A stretch of DNA of 64,000 nucleotides from DASWOJ01 sp964242415 (GTDB taxonomy: Bacteria > Pseudomonadota > Alphaproteobacteria > Acetobacterales > Acetobacteraceae). The position numbers and the translations under genes are program-made. The stretch covers positions 1-64,000 of the forward strand of contig CAXTAT010000003.1 of assembly GCA_964242415.1 (NCBI GenBank), written 5' to 3'. Below, one piece after another: positions 43,683-51,327 of this stretch. The first letter of the stretch is position 1. Each line of letters begins with the position of its first letter. Under the pieces are notes generated by a model that saw only the letters and a program-made list of their open reading frames with translations, had not been told where the DNA came from and did not search any database.

Positions 43683-44315
43683 TCAGCCGAACGTGGCAAG
43701 CAGGTCCGCCACCTGCTCGCCCGTCAGCACCCTGGTGCCCGTGCCGCGCAGCAGCAGGAACAGCCGGGCCGCCTCCTCCAGCTCCTCCGCCGCATAGACC
43801 GCGTCCGCCAGCGTGCGCCCGCTGACCACCGGGCCATGGTTGGCCAGCAGCACCGCCCGAGCCGTCGCCGCCTGCTCGGTGATGGCCGGTTCCATCGCCG
43901 GGTCGCCAGGGCGGAAATACGGAATAATCGGCAACCGCCGGCCAATCCGCATAACGAAATAAGGCGTCAGCGGCGGGATCGAGTTCTCCACGTCCGCATC
44001 CCCCAAGCAGGCCACCGCCGTCGCCATCGTCGAGTGCAGGTGCACCACCGCCCCAGCATCCGGCCGCGCCTCGTAGAACGCCCGGTGCATGAACACCTCC
44101 TTCGACGGCGCATCCCCCGACACCCTCGCAAACCCGGCATCCAGCCGCGACAGCCGCCCCGGGTCCAGCCGGCCAAGGCAGGAGTTGGTCGGCGTAATCA
44201 AGTAGCCGTCCGCCAGCCGCACGCTGATATTGCCGGCCGTGCCGACCGAAAAGCCGCGGGCAAACAGGCTGGCCGCCAGCATCACCACCTCGGCCCGGAT
44301 TTCCGCCTCCGTCAT
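43683..44315 (-). CDS. otnC: class II aldolase, 3-oxo-tetronate 4-phosphate decarboxylase type
   Basis: A 210-residue class II aldolase/adducin-fold enzyme. The phosphate loop is GTAGNISVRLADGYLITPTN, and metal ligands are in VVHLHSTMATA and LLANHGPVVSG. OtnC decarboxylates 3-oxo-tetronate 4-phosphate to dihydroxyacetone phosphate. The assignment rests on coupling to otnK: its ATG overlaps the otnK stop (ATGA at 44312-44315). Without that neighbour it could be any fuculose- or ribulose-phosphate aldolase relative. Confidence 0.85.
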   Translation of the reverse strand: MTEAEIRAEVVMLAASLFARGFSVGTAGNISVRLADGYLITPTNSCLGRLDPGRLSRLDAGFARVSGDAPSKEVFMHRAFYEARPDAGAVVHLHSTMATAVACLGDADVENSIPPLTPYFVMRIGRRLPIIPYFRPGDPAMEPAITEQAATARAVLLANHGPVVSGRTLADAVYAAEELEEAARLFLLLRGTGTRVLTGEQVADLLATFG

Positions 44316-45577
44316 GGCAGCCGCTCGAACGCCTGCAGAAAGAAGTCGCGCCCGCCGAAGTTGCCGGACTTCAACGCCAGCAGCATCGGCGGCCCGGCGC
44401 CCTCCGCCAAGGTCCAAGGCACGCCAGGATCGATCTCCGCCCCGATCCGCAGCCGCTTGACGCCCAGGCGGCCCACCACGGCGCCGCTGGTCTCGCCGCC
44501 CGCCACCACCATGCGCCGCACCCCGGCCGCCACCAAGCCCTCCGCGATCCCGGCCATGGCCTCCTCCACCAGCACCCCCGCCGCCTCCCGGCCCAGCCGC
44601 GCCTGCAACGCCGCCACCCGGTCCGGCGTCGAGGAGGCGGCGAACACCACCGGCGCCGCGCCCAGCTTGCCAGCCGCCCACGCCATAGCCTGCTCCACCA
44701 ACGCCCCGGCATCCGGCGTCGCCAGCGGGTCCAGCTCCAGCGTCGGCGCCTGGTCCCGCGCCGTGGCCACCTGGAACAGCGTCGTGCGGGAACACGACCC
44801 GGCCAATACCGCCGCGAACCCCTCCACCCCCGGCAACCCGCCCGCATCCGCCGCCGCCAGCAGCCCGGCCCGGCGAAAATTCTCCGGCAGCCCCATCGCC
44901 ACCCCCGACCCCCCCGTCACCAGCGCCTGCCCGTCCACCGCCTCGCCAATCGCCAGCAGGTGCGCGTCAGTCAGCGCATCCACGATGGCATAGCGCCGCC
45001 CCTGCTCCTTCAGCGTCGCCAACGCCGAGCGGATGGTCGCCGCCCCACGCTCCACCGTAGCGAACGGCACCAGCCCCACCGTGCCCTCGGTCTGGCGGGA
45101 CAGCACGCGGACCAGGTTGGCATCGCGCATCGGCGTCAGCGGGTGATCCTGCATCCCGCTCTCGGACAGCAGGGCGTATCCGACGAACAGGTGCCCCTGA
45201 TAAACCGTCCGCGCATTGGCCGGAAACGCCGGGCAAGCAATGGCGAAGCCGCAGCCCAGCGCCGCCGCCAGGGCATCCGCCACCGGCCCGATATTGCCGT
45301 CATCGGTGCTGTCGAACGTCGAGCAATACTTGAAGAAGAACTGCCGGCACCCCGCGCCGCGCAGCCACTCCAGCGCCGCCAGGCTGCTGCCCACGGCCTC
45401 CCGCGCCGGCGCGGTGCGGGATTTCAGCGCGACGATGATCGCGTCGGCGTCCGGCGCCGGGTCGTCCGCGCCGGGCACGCCGATCAGTTGCACGGCGCTC
45501 ATGCCCTGGCGCACCAGCATGGACGCGAGGTCCGTCGCGCCGGTGAAGTCGTCCGCGATGCAGCCGAGCAACGCCAT
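44312..45577 (-). CDS. otnK: 3-oxo-tetronate kinase, four-carbon acid sugar kinase family
   Basis: A 421-residue DUF1537-family kinase. The N-terminal LLGCIADDFTGATDLASMLV and VALKSRTAPAREAV with FFKYCSTFDSTDDGNIGPV are the substrate-binding half. The C-terminal AGVRRMVVAGGETSGAVV and GVPWTLAEGAGPPMLLALKSGNFG (in parts) form the nucleotide-binding half. It phosphorylates 3-oxo-tetronates before decarboxylation by OtnC. The dehydrogenase and isomerase that normally complete the pathway are not adjacent. A GT4 gene precedes it with a 3-bp gap. Confidence 0.9.
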   Translation of the reverse strand: MALLGCIADDFTGATDLASMLVRQGMSAVQLIGVPGADDPAPDADAIIVALKSRTAPAREAVGSSLAALEWLRGAGCRQFFFKYCSTFDSTDDGNIGPVADALAAALGCGFAIACPAFPANARTVYQGHLFVGYALLSESGMQDHPLTPMRDANLVRVLSRQTEGTVGLVPFATVERGAATIRSALATLKEQGRRYAIVDALTDAHLLAIGEAVDGQALVTGGSGVAMGLPENFRRAGLLAAADAGGLPGVEGFAAVLAGSCSRTTLFQVATARDQAPTLELDPLATPDAGALVEQAMAWAAGKLGAAPVVFAASSTPDRVAALQARLGREAAGVLVEEAMAGIAEGLVAAGVRRMVVAGGETSGAVVGRLGVKRLRIGAEIDPGVPWTLAEGAGPPMLLALKSGNFGGRDFFLQAFERLP

Positions 45578-45580
45578 GGC

Positions 45581-46594
45581 CTATCCCCCCAATACCTGGT
45601 CCAGCAGCGCCGCCTGCTCCGGCCAGCCCGGTAAACGCTGCCCGGCCGCCCAGGATGCCTCAGCCATGTCCGCCCGCAGGCCGCGGTCGAACACCAGGCG
45701 GCGCAGGCACTTCGACAGCGTCGGCTCGTCGTCCAGCGCGCAGGCCAGGCCGGCGTCGGGCGGCACCAGGTCGGCGGCGCTGCCCCCGGCGCTGACCAGC
45801 AGCGGCAGGCCGCGCCGCATCGCCTCGGCGACCGCGGCCGGGTAGCCCTCCCACCGCGTCGCCAGGGCGAACAGGTCGGCGCCGCGCCACAGGGCCTCCA
45901 ACGCCGCCGGCTCCGGGTTGCGGACCAGGCGCACGCGGCCGGCCAGGGCCGGGTCCGCCGCGAGGGCGGCCAGGTGATCGGCATGGCCGGGGTCGCGGCC
46001 ATCCGCGCCGGCGATGTCCAGGGTCCACCCCAGGTCGCCCAGCCGGGCCAGCGCGCGCAGCAGCACGTTATGGCCCTTGCGCGGCGTCAGCACGCCGACG
46101 GACAGGATGCGGCACGCGCCCGCTCCCGTGCCGCCCACTCCCGCGCTGCCCGATCCCGTGCTGCGCGGCAGCTCGTCCAGCCCGGGCGGCGCCACGGAGA
46201 CCGCCCCGCTGGCAACGCCGAACTCCGCGACCAGGCGCTCGGCCACCGCCGTGCTGGTGGCCACCACGCGGCGCAGCGCCGGCAGCATCGCCCGTTCGGC
46301 GGCCTGCACCACGGGCCGCACCGCCGGGTCGCGCCCCGCGCGGGCGGAGGCATGGAACACCAGCGCCACCGCGTCGCGCCGGACCAGCTCGTCCAGTCGC
46401 GGCAGCAGCGCCGGCAGCAACAGGCCGTCCACCACGGGGACCGCGCCTGGCAAAAAGCTGGGCTCGTCCCCCTGCAACACGGCGACCTCATGCCCGAGCC
46501 GGCGCAGCTCCGCGGACATGCGCTCGGCATAGCGGGCGCTGTCGCCACCCTGGGCGGCATCCGGCCGGGGAAGGGCGAAGGCGATCTGCACCAC
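45581..46594 (-). CDS. glycosyltransferase family 4 protein
   Basis: A ~337-residue GT-B fold transferase. The N-terminal part has DAAQGGDSARYAERMSAELRRLGHEVAVL. The donor-binding half has ILSVGVLTPRKGHNVLLRAL, ADLFALATRWEGYPAAVAEAM and the E-x7-E motif (EGYPAAVAEAMRRG). The start is one of two adjacent GTG codons (46594 or 46591). A glycine/alanine linker between the two halves is encoded by a short tandem repeat. It shares an apparent operon with otnK and otnC, an unexpected pairing. Confidence 0.85.
   Translation of the reverse strand: MVQIAFALPRPDAAQGGDSARYAERMSAELRRLGHEVAVLQGDEPSFLPGAVPVVDGLLLPALLPRLDELVRRDAVALVFHASARAGRDPAVRPVVQAAERAMLPALRRVVATSTAVAERLVAEFGVASGAVSVAPPGLDELPRSTGSGSAGVGGTGAGACRILSVGVLTPRKGHNVLLRALARLGDLGWTLDIAGADGRDPGHADHLAALAADPALAGRVRLVRNPEPAALEALWRGADLFALATRWEGYPAAVAEAMRRGLPLLVSAGGSAADLVPPDAGLACALDDEPTLSKCLRRLVFDRGLRADMAEASWAAGQRLPGWPEQAALLDQVLGG
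46121..46165 (-). repeat. 15-bp tandem repeat, 3 units, coding
   Basis: Three 15-bp units (CGCTCCCGTGCCGCC, CACTCCCGCGCTGCC, CGATCCCGTGCTGCG on the plus strand) encode the Ser/Gly/Thr/Ala linker between the two halves of the GT4 protein. Confidence 0.75.
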
Positions 46595-46705
46595 CGCGGG
46601 GTAACACGCCGCCAATCACCCGTCACGCCCGCCGGCGCGCGCGGCCAGCGTCATGCCAATGGTCCTCCGCTCTGACTTTCACAATGCTGCATCAGCTTAG
46701 CCGCC

Positions 46706-46809
46706 GTCATTGCGAGCCGGCTTCGGCGCGGCAATCCAGGGGGGCCATCGGCCGCACCCCGGTCTGGCGGCCCCTGGATCGCCGCGTCGCAACTGCTCCT
46801 CGCAATGAC
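46706..46809. repeat. palindromic repeat family B, full copy 2
   Basis: A 104-bp element with perfect 11-bp ends GTCATTGCGAG and CTCGCAATGAC. The inner stem pairs CGGCAATCCAGGGG with CCCCTGGATCGCCG (13 of 14). The inner stem sequence differs from that of the copy at 43512, but pairing is kept. It sits in the 238-bp gap before the flgN-like gene, which holds nothing else recognisable. Confidence 0.85.
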
Positions 46810-46853
46810 AAACGGAAGGCTGGATAACCAGTCAGGGCAACGGACGGCTGGTG

Positions 46854-47228
46854 TCAGGCGCGGGTGTGCAGCGCGACGACCTCCCGCTCCGGCCGGGCCT
46901 GGCCACCGGCGCCGTAGCGTGACGCGCGTTGCAGGCTGACCTGCCGGGCCGCCCCGGCAACCAGACGCATCACCCGATCCTGCACCTCGATCGCGTGCTC
47001 CAGCAGCCGTCGGTTCTCCCGCGCCAGGTCGCGCAGCCGCAGCGCGGCGGCCTTGAACTCCGGCGTTCCCGGCAGCGGCTGCTGCGACGCGGCAGCCAAA
47101 TCCCGCGAAGCCGCCAGCTTCTCCGCCAGCAGGCCCGGCAAGGCGGCCACGTCCAGCTTGCCCAGCGCGACGTTCTCCGCCAGCAGGACGCGCTCCAGCC
47201 GGGTTGCGGCATCCAGCAGCGCGCTCAT
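46854..47228 (-). CDS. FlgN-like flagellar export chaperone
   Basis: A 124-residue helical protein. The first 100 residues form amphipathic helices (LLDAATRLERVLLAENVALGKLD; LRLRDLARENRRLLEHAIEVQDRVMRLV) of the kind seen in FlgN, which holds the hook-filament junction proteins before export. A short basic tail follows. The assignment is based on helix pattern and on its place directly after the rod-binding gene (ATGA overlap at 47225-47228), as FlgN-family similarity is always weak. Confidence 0.65.
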   Translation of the reverse strand: MSALLDAATRLERVLLAENVALGKLDVAALPGLLAEKLAASRDLAAASQQPLPGTPEFKAAALRLRDLARENRRLLEHAIEVQDRVMRLVAGAARQVSLQRASRYGAGGQARPEREVVALHTRA

Positions 47229-47578
47229 GCTCCGGCTCCAGGCGACCGCAGGCCCTCCTGCAGCCGCAGCATCTGCTGCATCACCGGGCGGGCCAGCCCC
47301 AGGCCGCCATGCGCCGAGATGCCCTTGGCCAGCTCGGTCACCAGCATCGGCTTCCAGGCCGCCTCGCCCTCCCCGCCGCCGAACAGGCCCTTGGAGGTGT
47401 CCACGGTATTGAACATCGGCGTCAGCAACTGGCCGAGCGCCATCGACTCGAAATCCTGCGCCGCGCGGCCGATGCGCTGCACCTGCGCCGGCGGCAGGGT
47501 GGAGCTTGGCAGGCCGGGCACCGGCAGGGTCTGGGCAGGGATGGCGAAGGCAGCGGCGGCGAGCGGCGTGGTGGTCAT
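47225..47578 (-). CDS. flgJ: flagellar rod-binding protein (FlgJ N-terminal type)
   Basis: A 117-residue protein corresponding to the rod-binding half of FlgJ. RAAQDFESMALGQLLTPMFN and EAAWKPMLVTELAKGISAHG with GLGLARPVMQQMLRLQ are the conserved segments. The peptidoglycan hydrolase half found in enterobacterial FlgJ is absent, as is usual in alphaproteobacteria (where it is sometimes called CheL). It lies between flgI and the flgN-like gene on the same strand. Confidence 0.88.
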   Translation of the reverse strand: MTTTPLAAAAFAIPAQTLPVPGLPSSTLPPAQVQRIGRAAQDFESMALGQLLTPMFNTVDTSKGLFGGGEGEAAWKPMLVTELAKGISAHGGLGLARPVMQQMLRLQEGLRSPGAGA

Positions 47579-47587
47579 GGCAGGCTC

Positions 47588-48700
47588 CTATCGGACTTGC
47601 AGGTCGGCTTGCAGGGCGCCGGCCGCCTTGATGGATTGCAGGATGCTGATCATGTCGCGCGGCCCGACGCCCAGCGCGTTCAGGCTGGCCACCAGGTCGC
47701 GCAGCGTGACCCCGCCGCGCAGGATGCCCAGCCGCTTGTCGCCGCCGTCATCGACCTGGATGCTGGTGCGCGGCGTCACCACGGTGCGCCCCCCGGAATC
47801 CGCTTCGGGCTGGCTGACCTGCGGCGTCTCCGACACCCGGATCGTCAGGTTGCCCTGGGCGATGGCGACGGTGCTGATCCGCACCCCGGCGCCCATGACG
47901 ATGGTGCCGCTCGCCTCGTCGATCACCACGATGGCCGGCATGTCGGGCGTGATGGTCAGGTCCTCGATGCGGCCGAGCACGTCGATGGCGTCGCGGCCGT
48001 CCAGCGCCACCGACACCGTGCGCTGGTCGGTCGCCCGCGCCCCGCCGCCGCCGCCGGTGCCGAGCGCCCGGTTGATGGCGTCCGCCATGCGCCGGGCCGT
48101 GGTGAGGTCCGCGTTGCGCAGGCCCAGCCGCAGCACCGGCTTGCTGCCCAACTGGAACGGCACCTCCCGCTCCACCGTGGCGCCGTTGGCGATGCGGGCG
48201 GCGGTCGGCACGTTGCGGGTGACCGACCCGGCCGCGCCGCGCGCCGCGATGGCGCCGGTGGCCAGCGCGCCCTGCGCCACCGCGTAAACCTCGCCATCCG
48301 CGCCCAGCAGCGGCGTGACCAGCAGGGTGCCGCCGGTCAGGTCCTTGGCGTCGCCCAGGGCCGACACCGCCACGTCGATCCGGCCGCCGGTGCGGGCAAA
48401 GGCCGGCAGGTTCGCCGTCACCATCACCGCGGCGACGTTCTTCGTCTGCAGCTTCGCCTCCTGGTCCCGCGTGTTGACGCCCAGCCGCTCCAGCATGCCG
48501 ATCAGCGACTTCCGGGTGAACACGGCACTGTCCAGCCGGTCCCCGGTGCCGTTCAGCCCAACGACCAGGCCGTAGCCGACAAGCTGGTTGTCGCGCACGC
48601 CCTCCACGTCGGCGATGTCCTTGATTCGGACCTGCGCAGTGGCAACCCCCGTGGCAGCCGAGAACAGCACCAGCAGGAGCAGGAGGATACGGTGCAGCAG
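47588..48700 (-). CDS. flgI: flagellar P-ring protein FlgI
   Basis: A ~370-residue secreted ring protein of the flagellar basal body. Its mature start VRIKDIADVEGVRDNQLVGY and the family stretches LVVGLNGTGD, KNVAAVMVTANLPAFARTG, GGTLLVTPLLGADGEVYAVA and LNALGVGPRDMISILQSIKA are all present. A signal peptide core (LLLLLVLFSAATG) precedes it. There is no ATG, GTG or TTG in frame near the signal peptide. Two CTG codons (48700 and 48697) stand 6-9 bp after a strong GGAAAGGA site, so a CTG start is likely. A sigma-54-type promoter lies at 48764-48779. Confidence 0.9.
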   Translation of the reverse strand: MLHRILLLLLVLFSAATGVATAQVRIKDIADVEGVRDNQLVGYGLVVGLNGTGDRLDSAVFTRKSLIGMLERLGVNTRDQEAKLQTKNVAAVMVTANLPAFARTGGRIDVAVSALGDAKDLTGGTLLVTPLLGADGEVYAVAQGALATGAIAARGAAGSVTRNVPTAARIANGATVEREVPFQLGSKPVLRLGLRNADLTTARRMADAINRALGTGGGGGARATDQRTVSVALDGRDAIDVLGRIEDLTITPDMPAIVVIDEASGTIVMGAGVRISTVAIAQGNLTIRVSETPQVSQPEADSGGRTVVTPRTSIQVDDGGDKRLGILRGGVTLRDLVASLNALGVGPRDMISILQSIKAAGALQADLQVR

Positions 48701-48763
48701 GGCGTGTCCTTTCCAGGTCGGTAAGCATCCCGCGGTAACGTGCGGCGGTGGCCTGGGGGACAC

Positions 48764-48779
48764 CGCAAGCCCCATGCCA
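48764..48779 (-). promoter_or_regulatory. candidate sigma-54 promoter of flgI
   Basis: On the minus strand TGGCAT-GGGGC-TTGCG keeps the invariant GG and GC dinucleotides at correct spacing, with two changes from TGGCAC-N5-TTGCA. It lies 64 bp before the flgI start. Confidence 0.45.
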
Positions 48780-48819
48780 CCGTGGAACCCGCCAGGATGC
48801 TGGCGACCGCGGCACAGCA

Positions 48820-48840
48820 GCCCGGCAAACCTTGCCGGGC
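48820..48840. promoter_or_regulatory. perfect hairpin between flgI and fliX
   Basis: GCCCGGCAA-ACC-TTGCCGGGC is a 9-bp stem with a 3-base loop, 23 bp before the fliX ATG, followed by CGGTCAAAAAGG. It could be an mRNA structure in the fliX leader or a protein-binding palindrome. No T-run follows on either strand long enough for a terminator. Confidence 0.55.
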
Positions 48841-48863
48841 CGGTCAAAAAGGATCAGGCGTCC

Positions 48864-49301
48864 ATGGTCATCATCCCCGGTCTCACGCAGGCATCGGCCC
48901 TGGCCGCCGCCGCACCGCGCCGCCGCGCCGGTCAACCGCCTGGCGGCTTCGAGGTGCCGGAGGGCGGCGACCTCCCGCCGGCGGCCCCTGCCGCCCCGGC
49001 CAGCGCCCTATCGGGCCTGCTCGCCATGCAGGAGGCAGCCGTCGCCGCCACCGGGGACCGTGCCGCCCAAGCCCACGCCGAGGCGGTCATGCACGAGCTT
49101 GGCGTGTTCCAGCTCGAACTGCTGCGCGGGCGGCCCGGCGGCGCGGCGCCCCGCCTGGCCAGCCTCGCCCGCGCCACGCCGCACACGTTCGATCCAGGAT
49201 TGGCCGCCCTGCTCGGCGCCGTCCGCCTGCGCGCCGAGGTGGAGGCCGCCCGCAGCGCCATGGTGCGGCAGCCCATCCTGCGGCGGGAGGGTGACACCTG
49301 A
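48864..49301 (+). CDS. fliX: flagellar assembly regulator FliX
   Basis: A 145-residue protein similar to the Caulobacter class II flagellar regulator FliX. That protein couples basal-body assembly to late flagellar gene activation through FlbD. Seen here are the early PPGGFEVPEGGD motif, LSGLLAMQEAAVA, and the C-terminal helix VMHELGVFQLELLRG. The divergent placement to flgI is the same as in Caulobacter. The ATG at 48864 has AAGGAT upstream. FlbD is not in the window. Confidence 0.85.
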   Translation: MVIIPGLTQASALAAAAPRRRAGQPPGGFEVPEGGDLPPAAPAAPASALSGLLAMQEAAVAATGDRAAQAHAEAVMHELGVFQLELLRGRPGGAAPRLASLARATPHTFDPGLAALLGAVRLRAEVEAARSAMVRQPILRREGDT

Positions 49302-49343
49302 AAACCCATCCGCAACAATCCATTGACCGCCGCAAACCCGGTC

Positions 49344-49373
49344 TTGGCGTTTATAGGTCGCGTGGTTATAAGG
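49344..49373 (+). promoter_or_regulatory. candidate sigma-70 promoter of dksA
   Basis: TTGGCG (49344-49349), an 18-bp spacer and TATAAG (49368-49373) lie in a locally AT-richer stretch, about 60 bp before the dksA start. A small hairpin (CCTCA-TTCC-TGAGG, 49398-49411) would be in the leader. Confidence 0.5.
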
Positions 49374-49435
49374 CGCGCAACCTCGCCACGGGGTGCCTCA
49401 TTCCTGAGGTGATTGCTAGTTAGGGAACGTCGGTC

Positions 49436-49849
49436 ATGATGCTCTTGCCTCCCGACTACCGCCCATCCGAGACCGAGCAGTTCATGAACCCAATCCAGGC
49501 GGAGTATTTCCGTCAGAAGTTGTTGCGTTGGCGGGCGGAGCTGATGCGGGAGGCCGACGGCACCCTGGCAAGCCTGTCGCAGGGCGGCATCCACGAGGCC
49601 GACCTGACCGACCGCGCCAGCGTCGAGACCGACCGGGCATTGGAACTCCGCACCCGGGACCGTGCACGCAAGCTGGTCTCCAAGATCGACCAGGCGCTGA
49701 CACGGATCGACAGCGGCGTTTACGGCTATTGCGAAGAAACCGATGAGCCGATCGGGCTGAAGCGCCTGGAAGCCCGGCCAATCGCCACGATGTCGATCGA
49801 GGCGCAGGAGCGCCACGAGCGCATGGAACGGGTCCACCGCGACGACTGA
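49436..49849 (+). CDS. dksA: RNA polymerase-binding factor DksA
   Basis: A 137-residue secondary-channel regulator that works with ppGpp at rRNA and stress promoters. The coiled-coil part holds EADLTDRASVETDRALELRT with the tip Asp residues; the C-terminal part is IDSGVYGYCEETDEPIGLKR, then LEARPIATMSIEAQERHER. Only one (C99) of the four zinc-finger cysteines of enterobacterial DksA is kept, so it probably folds without zinc, as in DksA2-type proteins. In alphaproteobacteria this gene is often beside fliX and flgI, as here. Confidence 0.93.
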   Translation: MMLLPPDYRPSETEQFMNPIQAEYFRQKLLRWRAELMREADGTLASLSQGGIHEADLTDRASVETDRALELRTRDRARKLVSKIDQALTRIDSGVYGYCEETDEPIGLKRLEARPIATMSIEAQERHERMERVHRDD

Positions 49850-49907
49850 CCGGCAAGGACGCAACCCTCCGGGCAGGGCAGTTCCACAGGGCAAAGAACC
49901 GCACTAA

Positions 49908-49942
49908 CTCCCTCTCCCTCCGGGAGAGGGCTGGGGTGAGGG
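49908..49942 (+). repeat. palindromic repeat family A, copy 8
   Basis: A 35-bp unit with one base change (GCTGGGGTGAGGG). Left half of the third inverted pair, in the gap between the convergent dksA and GT1 genes. Confidence 0.85.
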
Positions 49943-50020
49943 GGTCTCGCAGCGCCGCCTTTCCAATCTAAAGCAGCCAAATCCCAGCAGCGCCAGCGAA
50001 CCCCCGCGCCGCAGCCAAGC

Positions 50021-50049
50021 CCCCCACCCTGGCCCTCTCCGGGAGGGAG
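50021..50049 (-). repeat. palindromic repeat family A, copy 9 (inverted)
   Basis: A shorter inverted partner of the copy at 49908 (CCCCCACCCTGGCCCTCTCC, then GGGAGGGAG), ending 5 bp from the GT1 stop codon. Confidence 0.75.
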
Positions 50050-50053
50050 CAGC

Positions 50054-51313
50054 CTAGGCAAGCACCGCCTCAATCGCGTCGCACGCCGCGCCCACCCCGT
50101 CCTCCGCCCGCACCTCGCGGCCAAGCACCTCCGCCCGCGCCGCCATGCGCCGGTCAGCCAAGATAGCGCCAAGCTGCCGGGCCGCCCCCGATGCGGCATA
50201 GCGCCCGATCGGCAGCACCGCCGCCACCCCGGCGCGTCGCATCCGCTCGGCATTATCAGGCTGGTCGTGCGCGAACGGCACCATCAGCATCGGCCGGCCC
50301 GCCCGCAACGCCTGGCCTGTCGTGCCCGCGCCGCCCTGATGCACGATGGCGCAGGCGCGCGGGAACACCTGGGCATGCGGCGCATACGGCACTGCCAGCG
50401 CCCAGGTAGGCAGCAGGTCCGGCAACCCCTGCCGATCCGGCCCCGTCAGCAGCAACGCCCGCCGTCCCAGCGCCCCGGCAGCAGCCAGGCTGTCCACATA
50501 AAAGCGCCGGGCCGCAAGCACAGCCGCAGACCCAAGCGTGAACACGACCGGCGGCGGCCCCGCTTGCAGGAACGCCTCGACTTCGGACGGCGGATAGTCC
50601 GGGTCCATCGCGTCATAGAACGCAAACCCGGTCTGCCGCGTCCGCGCCGGCCAGTCCCGTTGCGGCCGGGCCAGCACGGGCGAGAACATCGCCAGGTTCA
50701 GCAGCGGCGAGAACTGGTCCACCCCCAGCGGGTCCGCCCGGTCCGGCAGGCCCATCCGCCGCCGCAGCTCCCGCACCGGCCGGCCCCACCCCCGCGTGAC
50801 CCGGTGCGCCATCACCCGCAACGGCCCCCCGGCCAGCGCCCCCAGCGCATGCAGCGGCGCGGCCCACGCGATCTGCGGCGGCACCGGCGGATCGGTCGCC
50901 GAGAACAGCCCCATCGGCTGCAGCACCGCCGACGCCCACGGCACCCCCAGCTTGTCCGCCACCAGCGGCAGGCCCAGCGACAGCGGCGTGGACACCAGCA
51001 GGTCCATCCCCCCCGCGACAGCCATCAGGTCGGCAACCTGGTCCTGCACAGCCGGGGCGATCATGGTGCGGAAGATGAACTCGGGGCCGCCGCGCGGGTC
51101 CATCACCCGGGCCATCAGGCCGGGCGGCGGATCGGCCGGCGCCTCCGGCCGCATGTCGGCCCAGCCCACCCCGGCCCCCTCCACCCGCGCCCGGTGCACC
51201 TGGTTGGTGGCGATCACCACCCGGTGCCCGCGCGCCTGCAGCCCCAACGCCACGGCCAGGCAGGGATGCAGGTCGCCAAGCGAACCGAGGGTGGCAAACA
51301 GGATGCGGGCCAT
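50054..51313 (-). CDS. glycosyltransferase family 1 (UGT/MGT-like)
   Basis: A 419-residue GT-B transferase of the kind that glycosylates lipids, macrolides or sterols. It opens with RILFATLGSLGDLHPCLAVA. The donor half has PPVVFTLGSAAVLAARRFYV, VPYAPHAQVFPRACAIVHQG and the signature GGAGTTGQALRAGRPMLMVP with FAHDQPDNAERM, which is the UGT-type sugar-nucleotide site. An upstream ATG (51328) overlaps the flgH stop as TGATG and would add five residues. Translation is thus probably coupled to the flagellar operon, although the gene is not a flagellar component. Confidence 0.88.
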   Translation of the reverse strand: MARILFATLGSLGDLHPCLAVALGLQARGHRVVIATNQVHRARVEGAGVGWADMRPEAPADPPPGLMARVMDPRGGPEFIFRTMIAPAVQDQVADLMAVAGGMDLLVSTPLSLGLPLVADKLGVPWASAVLQPMGLFSATDPPVPPQIAWAAPLHALGALAGGPLRVMAHRVTRGWGRPVRELRRRMGLPDRADPLGVDQFSPLLNLAMFSPVLARPQRDWPARTRQTGFAFYDAMDPDYPPSEVEAFLQAGPPPVVFTLGSAAVLAARRFYVDSLAAAGALGRRALLLTGPDRQGLPDLLPTWALAVPYAPHAQVFPRACAIVHQGGAGTTGQALRAGRPMLMVPFAHDQPDNAERMRRAGVAAVLPIGRYAASGAARQLGAILADRRMAARAEVLGREVRAEDGVGAACDAIEAVLA

Positions 51314-51327
51314 CCCGCCGCAACGCA

